DNA of 9,945 nucleotides from Planctomycetaceae bacterium (GTDB lineage Bacteria > Planctomycetota > Planctomycetia > Planctomycetales > Planctomycetaceae), in NCBI GenBank assembly GCA_020426085.1, contig JAGQQP010000110.1, positions 1 through 9,945 on the forward strand, written 5' to 3'. Position numbers and translations under genes: made by a program. This document shows positions 5,774-9,945 of this stretch, one piece after another. How positions within the stretch are numbered: position 1 is the first letter of the stretch; each line of letters opens with the position of its first letter. A model generated the notes under the pieces. The model made no database searches. It saw nothing but the letters and a program-made list of their open reading frames with translations, and had not been told where the DNA came from.

Positions 5774-7996
5774 ATGAGCACTTTAAGTGAATCCATGACA
5801 TCCTCAACGGAACGACCGATTCCGTTAAGTGTGCGCGATGATTTAATCAGCAAGTGGATACATTATAAAGGACTCGGGTACTGGGTTATCAAAGATCCTG
5901 TTTCACTGAAATACACCCGACTGCATCCCGAACAATATTACATCCTGAATCTCTTGAACGGGGCGCGATGTCCAGAAGAAATTAAGGATGAAGTACATCG
6001 TCAGTATCCGGCACTGTTGCTTTCTATCTCTGAAATTCAGCAATTGATTTCTGATTTGTACCGGAAAGGACTTTTGACCAGTGGACGACCCGGCCAGGGA
6101 GTCACGCTGATCAAACAGCGTCGGGAAGAACATAAAAAGAAATTAACGACTACACTGAAGAATGTACTCTATCTCAGACTCCCGGGCTGGGATCCGGAAA
6201 CAACTCTGCAGAGATTATATCCATACGTTAAATGGATGTGGCAACCCTGGGCGACACTGATGTTTGCTCTACTGATTGTCTCATCCTGGGTTTTGATCGG
6301 GGTGCAGTTTGACGCCTTTCGCAGTCGGCTCCCGGAATTTCAGCAGTTCTTTGGCTGGCCTAACCTGATCTATATGTGGTTTGTGCTGGGCGCTGCCAAG
6401 GTCGTCCACGAATTCGGTCACGGATTATCTTGTAAGCATTATGGTGGTGAATGTCACGGTATGGGGATCATGTTCCTTGTGTTCAGCCCCTGTCTTTACT
6501 GCGACGTTTCTGATTCCTGGATGCTCAGGAATAAATGGCAGCGGATTATTATCGGCGGCGCCGGGATGTATATTGAGGTGATTATGTCTGCCATTGCAGT
6601 CTGGGTCTGGTGGTTTACCAAACCTGGTCTGCTGAACCATCTGGCTTTGAACCTGTTCTTCGTTTCTACAGTGACGACGGTGATCTTCAATGCCAACCCG
6701 CTGATGCGATTTGACGGTTACTATATGATGAGCGATTTGCTGGAGATTCCCAATCTCCGTCAGAAAGCTGATAAACATCTGCGTGATACTTTTGCGTGGT
6801 ATTGTCTGGGGATTGAGTCTCAACGCGATCCCTTTATGCCGGAAACAGGTAAATTCTGGTTTATCTTCTATGCGATTTCTGCTGCACTCTATCGCTGGTT
6901 CATTATGTTTGGGATTACATTGTTCCTGTATACCGTACTGAAACCATACGACCTGCAGAGTATCGGGATCACACTGGCCGTGATATCGATCGCCTCATTT
7001 TTTGGCGGAATTGTCTTTAACATTTACAAAATTATTGCTGCTCCGAGGACCGAACCCATGAATTACTTCAAAGTCTCAGCGACGCTGACAGTCACCGCCG
7101 CCGTGATTCTTGGAATTCTTCTGATTCCCGTTCCCATGCATTTTGAGGCTCCCTTTATTGTTGAAGGTTATGGCGTAAAGCACGTTTATACCACAGGTAG
7201 CGGGCGCCTCGAAAAAGTCTATGTCGAACCGGGGCAGCACGTTATAAAAGGTCAGAAACTTGCGAATATTGTGAATATTGAAAAGCAGGATGAACTGCGT
7301 CAGTTAAGCACAGATCGTGATATCCAGATTGATGAGATTGCCAAATATCGGGCATTGGATGATCTGGCAGGTCTCAAAGTTTCAGAAGAAAAACTCTCGA
7401 ATATTCAGGAACGCATTGAGGAACTGAAAGAACAACTCAAGAATCTGGAAGTCGTGGCTCCGATCAGTGGAATCGTAGTGGCTCCTGCAAGTCAACCGGA
7501 ACCAAAACTGTCGGACTCCAAAAAACAGCTTTCGCGCTGGTTCGGGACACCACTCGATGCCAAAAATGAAAATTGTTACCTGGAAGAACGAACTCACATG
7601 TTGAGTATTGCACCCGAATCGCGTTATCAGGCGGTGCTGTTTATCGATCAAGAGTATCGTAACGACTTTAATGAAGGACAGACGGTCGAGTTGAAGTTGG
7701 AGCACCTTCCCGACAAGACTTACGGATCAAAAATAGAACGGGTAGCACATGGGCATCTGGATTATGTCCCCCCCACTTTATCTAATAAAATGGGAGGAGA
7801 GTTACCAACTGTCACCGACAAAGATGGTCGGGAAAAACTGACCAGTACGGCATATCAGGCAATTGTTCCGTTAGATGAAGACGTAGTCCTGTTCCGAGCA
7901 AATATGCGGGGGAAGGCACGGTTTCTGGTCAGTAAGTTAACGACAGGGCAATGGATCTGGCGCTACTTCCGAAAAACATTTCATTTCCGACTCTGA
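5774..7996 (+). CDS. PqqD-like / M50 site-2-type metalloprotease / HlyD fusion protein
   Basis: This 740-residue polytopic membrane protein resembles the putative peptide zinc metalloproteases of the YydH type. Residues about 24-103 look like a PqqD-type winged helix (YWVIKDPVSLKYTRLHPEQY followed by I-L-x-L-L-x-G), the fold that binds leader peptides in RiPP pathways. Membrane segments follow from about 157. The zinc site is H212-E-F-G-H216 with the third ligand D314 in NANPLMRFDGYY (306-317), the two signature motifs of M50 proteases. Further helices run to about 452. The C-terminal third is periplasmic: first lipoyl half at 472-500 (TGSGRLEKVYVEPGQHVIKG), helical hairpin at about 503-558, second half VAPISGIV at 561-568, then a barrel to about 720. 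The active site appears intact. Four cysteines (C220, C227, C240, C243) crowd the catalytic region. The gene sits 64 bp after the adaptor and 54 bp before the sulfotransferase, with no clear ribosome binding site at 5774. Whether it cuts a peptide or only handles export is unknown. Confidence 0.9.
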   Translation: MSTLSESMTSSTERPIPLSVRDDLISKWIHYKGLGYWVIKDPVSLKYTRLHPEQYYILNLLNGARCPEEIKDEVHRQYPALLLSISEIQQLISDLYRKGLLTSGRPGQGVTLIKQRREEHKKKLTTTLKNVLYLRLPGWDPETTLQRLYPYVKWMWQPWATLMFALLIVSSWVLIGVQFDAFRSRLPEFQQFFGWPNLIYMWFVLGAAKVVHEFGHGLSCKHYGGECHGMGIMFLVFSPCLYCDVSDSWMLRNKWQRIIIGGAGMYIEVIMSAIAVWVWWFTKPGLLNHLALNLFFVSTVTTVIFNANPLMRFDGYYMMSDLLEIPNLRQKADKHLRDTFAWYCLGIESQRDPFMPETGKFWFIFYAISAALYRWFIMFGITLFLYTVLKPYDLQSIGITLAVISIASFFGGIVFNIYKIIAAPRTEPMNYFKVSATLTVTAAVILGILLIPVPMHFEAPFIVEGYGVKHVYTTGSGRLEKVYVEPGQHVIKGQKLANIVNIEKQDELRQLSTDRDIQIDEIAKYRALDDLAGLKVSEEKLSNIQERIEELKEQLKNLEVVAPISGIVVAPASQPEPKLSDSKKQLSRWFGTPLDAKNENCYLEERTHMLSIAPESRYQAVLFIDQEYRNDFNEGQTVELKLEHLPDKTYGSKIERVAHGHLDYVPPTLSNKMGGELPTVTDKDGREKLTSTAYQAIVPLDEDVVLFRANMRGKARFLVSKLTTGQWIWRYFRKTFHFRL

Positions 7997-8000
7997 GATT

Positions 8001-8017
8001 AAGATAGCAGCTATCTT
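8001..8017. repeat. Hairpin-forming inverted repeat between the M50 and sulfotransferase genes
   Basis: AAGATAG / CTATCTT form a perfect 7-bp stem around the 3-nt loop CAG; as DNA it is an 8-bp inverted repeat around one base. It starts 4 bp after the M50 stop and 34 bp before the next ATG. The stem is AT-rich and no T-run follows, so it is not a canonical terminator. It might stabilise the upstream message 3' end, attenuate downstream expression, or be a protein site. Confidence 0.4.
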
Positions 8018-8050
8018 TGAAAAAGTTGAAATCCAGAATCGGAAATCTCT

Positions 8051-9406
8051 ATGAGTAATGTCATTACTGAAGCTGTCAAGTTGTTGCAGGCTAACCAGGC
8101 AATCAAGGCTGAGGCCCTGATGAGGCCTTACTATCCAGCCAACGTCAATAATTCTCAGTTTCTCCATTTCTATGCTCTGGCGAATGCTCATACTGGCGAA
8201 CTCTCACTGGGAATCGATCTTTTGAGAAAAGCGATATCCCTCAATCCGAATATCGCTGAATATCATCATAATATTGCTGCAATTTATCGGCAGACAGGAG
8301 ATTTTAACCTTTCGGAAGAACATTATTTGACCGCTCTGAGATTAAAGCCCGATTATGCTGAAGCTTACTTTAATTATTCAGCGACCAGAAAATTTAATGC
8401 CGATGAACCGATTTTAGCTGAACTGGAACAACAGTCGGCCAGGACTGATTTATCTGATGAGGATCGCTGTTTTCTGGGGTTTGCTGCTGGCAAAATCTTT
8501 AATGATATTAAAGAGTACGACAAAGCGTTCTCATCCTATGAGATGGGCAATCGCTTTAAAAATGCATCATTCGATATAAATCGCTTTCGAAATGATGTTG
8601 ACCGGCTCATTTCCATTTTTACAGCCGAACGGATCAGGGAACTGGCTACTCTGGGACATCAGAGCAGCGTTCCTGTATTTATTGTTGGTATGCCCCGTAC
8701 CGGAACCACCCTGGTTGAACAAATCCTGTCAAGTCATCCCGAAATCCATGGGGCTGGTGAACTACCCGATATTTCCAGTATTTCCGGAACGCTGCAGCAG
8801 CATACATCACCAAAGACAGAATATCCGGAATGTATTACCTGCTTGCCGCAAAAAGTTTATGCCGGTTTTGCTGATGCGTATTTGCGGCGCCTGCGAACTT
8901 TCGATCAGTCCGCTGCCCGCATTATTGATAAGATGCCGGGAAATTTCATTCACCTTGGTCTGTTGGCAATCATGTTTCCACAGGCGAAAGTGATCCACTG
9001 TCGCAGGCATCCGCTTGATACATGCCTCTCCTGTTACTTTCAACGCTTCCGTCGTGGTCATGAATATTCGTTTGATCTATCTCATCTGGGACTCTACTTT
9101 CGTGAGTATGAACGGCTGATGCAGCACTGGCTGGAAGTATTACCGGTCACTCCTTTTGATCTTCATTATGCTGATCTGGTGAATGATCAGGAAGATGTCT
9201 CCCGTAAACTTGTTGACTGGACGGGTATGCCCTGGGATGATCAATGCCTGTCGTTTCATGACAATACCCGCCCGGTTACAACAGCAAGTAACTGGCAGGT
9301 CCGCAGACCGATGAATAAATCTGGCCTGGATCGCTGGAAAAATTATGATCAGTATCTTAACCCGTTGCGAGAAGCTCTGGTGGGGACAGGTCAAAGTCTG
9401 AATTGA
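8051..9406 (+). CDS. TPR-containing sulfotransferase, tyrosylprotein-sulfotransferase-like
   Basis: This 451-residue, apparently cytoplasmic enzyme should transfer sulfate from PAPS. Residues about 1-115 form TPR-like helical repeats; the best units are around 37-66 and 71-100 (A-I-S-L-N-P and A-L-R-L-K-P ends). A sulfotransferase domain follows. The 5'-phosphosulfate loop is GMPRTGTT at 213-220, and the 3'-phosphate site is in CRRHPLDTCLSCY (317-329), with R319 and S327 as likely contacts. From the loop Arg (R216), HP falls at +13/+14 and E237 at +21, the same spacing I recall between Arg78 and the catalytic Glu99 of human TPST2. The C-terminal NWQVRRPMNKSGLDRWKNY resembles the end of TPR-linked bacterial sulfotransferases. 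GGAAA at 8041-8045 lies 5 nt before the ATG. The gene follows the M50-HlyD gene by 54 bp on the same strand, so co-transcription is likely. The acceptor could be a protein tyrosine, a glycan or a small molecule. Confidence 0.9.
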   Translation: MSNVITEAVKLLQANQAIKAEALMRPYYPANVNNSQFLHFYALANAHTGELSLGIDLLRKAISLNPNIAEYHHNIAAIYRQTGDFNLSEEHYLTALRLKPDYAEAYFNYSATRKFNADEPILAELEQQSARTDLSDEDRCFLGFAAGKIFNDIKEYDKAFSSYEMGNRFKNASFDINRFRNDVDRLISIFTAERIRELATLGHQSSVPVFIVGMPRTGTTLVEQILSSHPEIHGAGELPDISSISGTLQQHTSPKTEYPECITCLPQKVYAGFADAYLRRLRTFDQSAARIIDKMPGNFIHLGLLAIMFPQAKVIHCRRHPLDTCLSCYFQRFRRGHEYSFDLSHLGLYFREYERLMQHWLEVLPVTPFDLHYADLVNDQEDVSRKLVDWTGMPWDDQCLSFHDNTRPVTTASNWQVRRPMNKSGLDRWKNYDQYLNPLREALVGTGQSLN

Positions 9407-9423
9407 GTCGACCAGATCCGCGC

Positions 9424-9945
9424 TTACTGAACCACAGGTACAAGTCCCGTCTTATTTTGAGTGGAAGACCACCAGAGTTGCCAGAGCCGTTGATTGTACC
9501 CAAAATTCTGTTGAGTGATTTCCTGCAAAGCAGACAGTACAGCCTCGTTCTGATGGTTATGTTTAACTGAGATCGTACGCATTGGAACTCTGGTTTGCTG
9601 TGAAGGCAGTACAATTACACCATTGGGATACCGGCCTGCCAGCAGTCCCGCTTCAATATCAGGAGGTAGAACCACTCCAGTATTTCCAAACGTTCCGTTC
9701 GTGCCGAAACTGTATGTCGTTGTTTTATCGGGAACTCTGACCCGATAGGTATGTGTTGTGATCAGAGCAGCGATCAGTTCTGGAACGACAGATTCATCTC
9801 CAATGACTTTCAGTCCCTCTCCCGCCCGCTGGACAATCATGTTTGATCTGTTCTTCAATGCTTCTATGAGATAGACGATCGCCTGTGATACATCGCGTTT
9901 GGAAAGTGCCTGCAGAGCAGACTCTCGAATTGCCTGCAACGGGTC
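9424..9945 (-). CDS. HEAT-repeat protein, 5'-truncated
   Basis: The frame is open to the right edge, so only the C-terminal 173 residues are visible. The first about 62 show two HEAT-like helical pairs: AIRESALQALSKRDVSQAIV and VQRAGEGLKVIGDESVVPEL, each with an A-L or G-L helix followed by a second helix starting near a V-x-x-L. The middle (about 70-125) is a Gly/Thr/Pro-rich non-repeat segment. The end has ALQEITQQNFGYNQRLWQLW, an aromatic block I associate with C-termini of planctomycete HEAT-repeat proteins. HEAT proteins are scaffolds for protein binding; no specific partner can be named. The TTG at 9939 is unlikely to be the real start because the frame and repeat continue upstream. The gene converges on the sulfotransferase with a 17-bp gap and no visible terminator, so the two transcripts probably overlap at their 3' ends. 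Confidence 0.8.
   Translation of the reverse strand, partial: DPLQAIRESALQALSKRDVSQAIVYLIEALKNRSNMIVQRAGEGLKVIGDESVVPELIAALITTHTYRVRVPDKTTTYSFGTNGTFGNTGVVLPPDIEAGLLAGRYPNGVIVLPSQQTRVPMRTISVKHNHQNEAVLSALQEITQQNFGYNQRLWQLWWSSTQNKTGLVPVVQ

Noticed and set aside
6425..6823. 132-codon - strand frame opposite the M50 core
   Set aside because: It is a mirror of the conserved protease motifs on the other strand; no family features and no start signal.
8592..8993. 133-codon + strand frame inside the sulfotransferase gene
   Set aside because: It overlaps the P-loop region in another frame and lacks domain signals; the main frame explains the sequence.
9660..9666. AGGAGGT on the + strand as a ribosome binding site
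   Set aside because: It lies antisense inside the HEAT-repeat gene and no plausible + strand ORF follows.
9937..9939. TTG at 9939 (- strand) as the start of the HEAT-repeat protein
   Set aside because: The frame runs off the window edge and the first helical repeat is already under way there.
1..9945. CRISPR arrays, tRNA/rRNA genes, insertion sequences or phage genes
   Set aside because: No regularly spaced direct repeats, cloverleaf-like segments, transposase motifs or terminal inverted repeats were seen on either strand.

Overview
The window looks like a planctomycete chromosome, most like Gimesia/Planctomyces and relatives. This is inferred from protein character: M50 proteases fused to HlyD-type domains, GAF-HlyD fusions, TPR-sulfotransferases, and HEAT-repeat proteins ending in an aromatic G-x-x-FGY...W-x-x-WW block. 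Moderate GC content and weak or absent Shine-Dalgarno sequences at several starts fit as well. No species assignment is possible from the sequence alone.

Layout from left to right: (1) the 3' part of a proton-coupled oligopeptide (POT/PTR2) transporter, + strand, cut by the left edge; (2) a small His-rich lipoprotein, +; (3) a strong hairpin terminator between convergent genes; (4) on the - strand, a large GAF-GAF-TM-HlyD membrane protein; (5) a 677-bp AT-rich divergent intergenic region with short palindromes; (6) on the + strand, a three-gene run: a periplasmic HlyD-type adaptor, a PqqD-like/M50 metalloprotease/HlyD fusion, and a TPR-sulfotransferase; (7) convergent with it, the 3' part of a HEAT-repeat protein, - strand, cut by the right edge.

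The core of interest is the divergent unit at about 2060-9406. Three proteins carry a split lipoyl/barrel-sandwich (HlyD-type) domain. One of them also joins a PqqD-like winged-helix domain, of the fold that binds leader peptides in RiPP pathways, to an intramembrane site-2-type protease. Another joins two cytoplasmic GAF domains to its adaptor domain. The next gene downstream is a sulfotransferase whose P-loop-to-glutamate spacing matches that of tyrosylprotein sulfotransferases. Adaptor plus protease plus sulfotransferase recalls, by analogy only, the Xanthomonas RaxST-RaxA-RaxB system that sulfates and exports the RaxX peptide. No ABC or RND pump, no TolC-like protein and no convincing substrate peptide gene lies in the window, so the substrate and the energy source are unknown.
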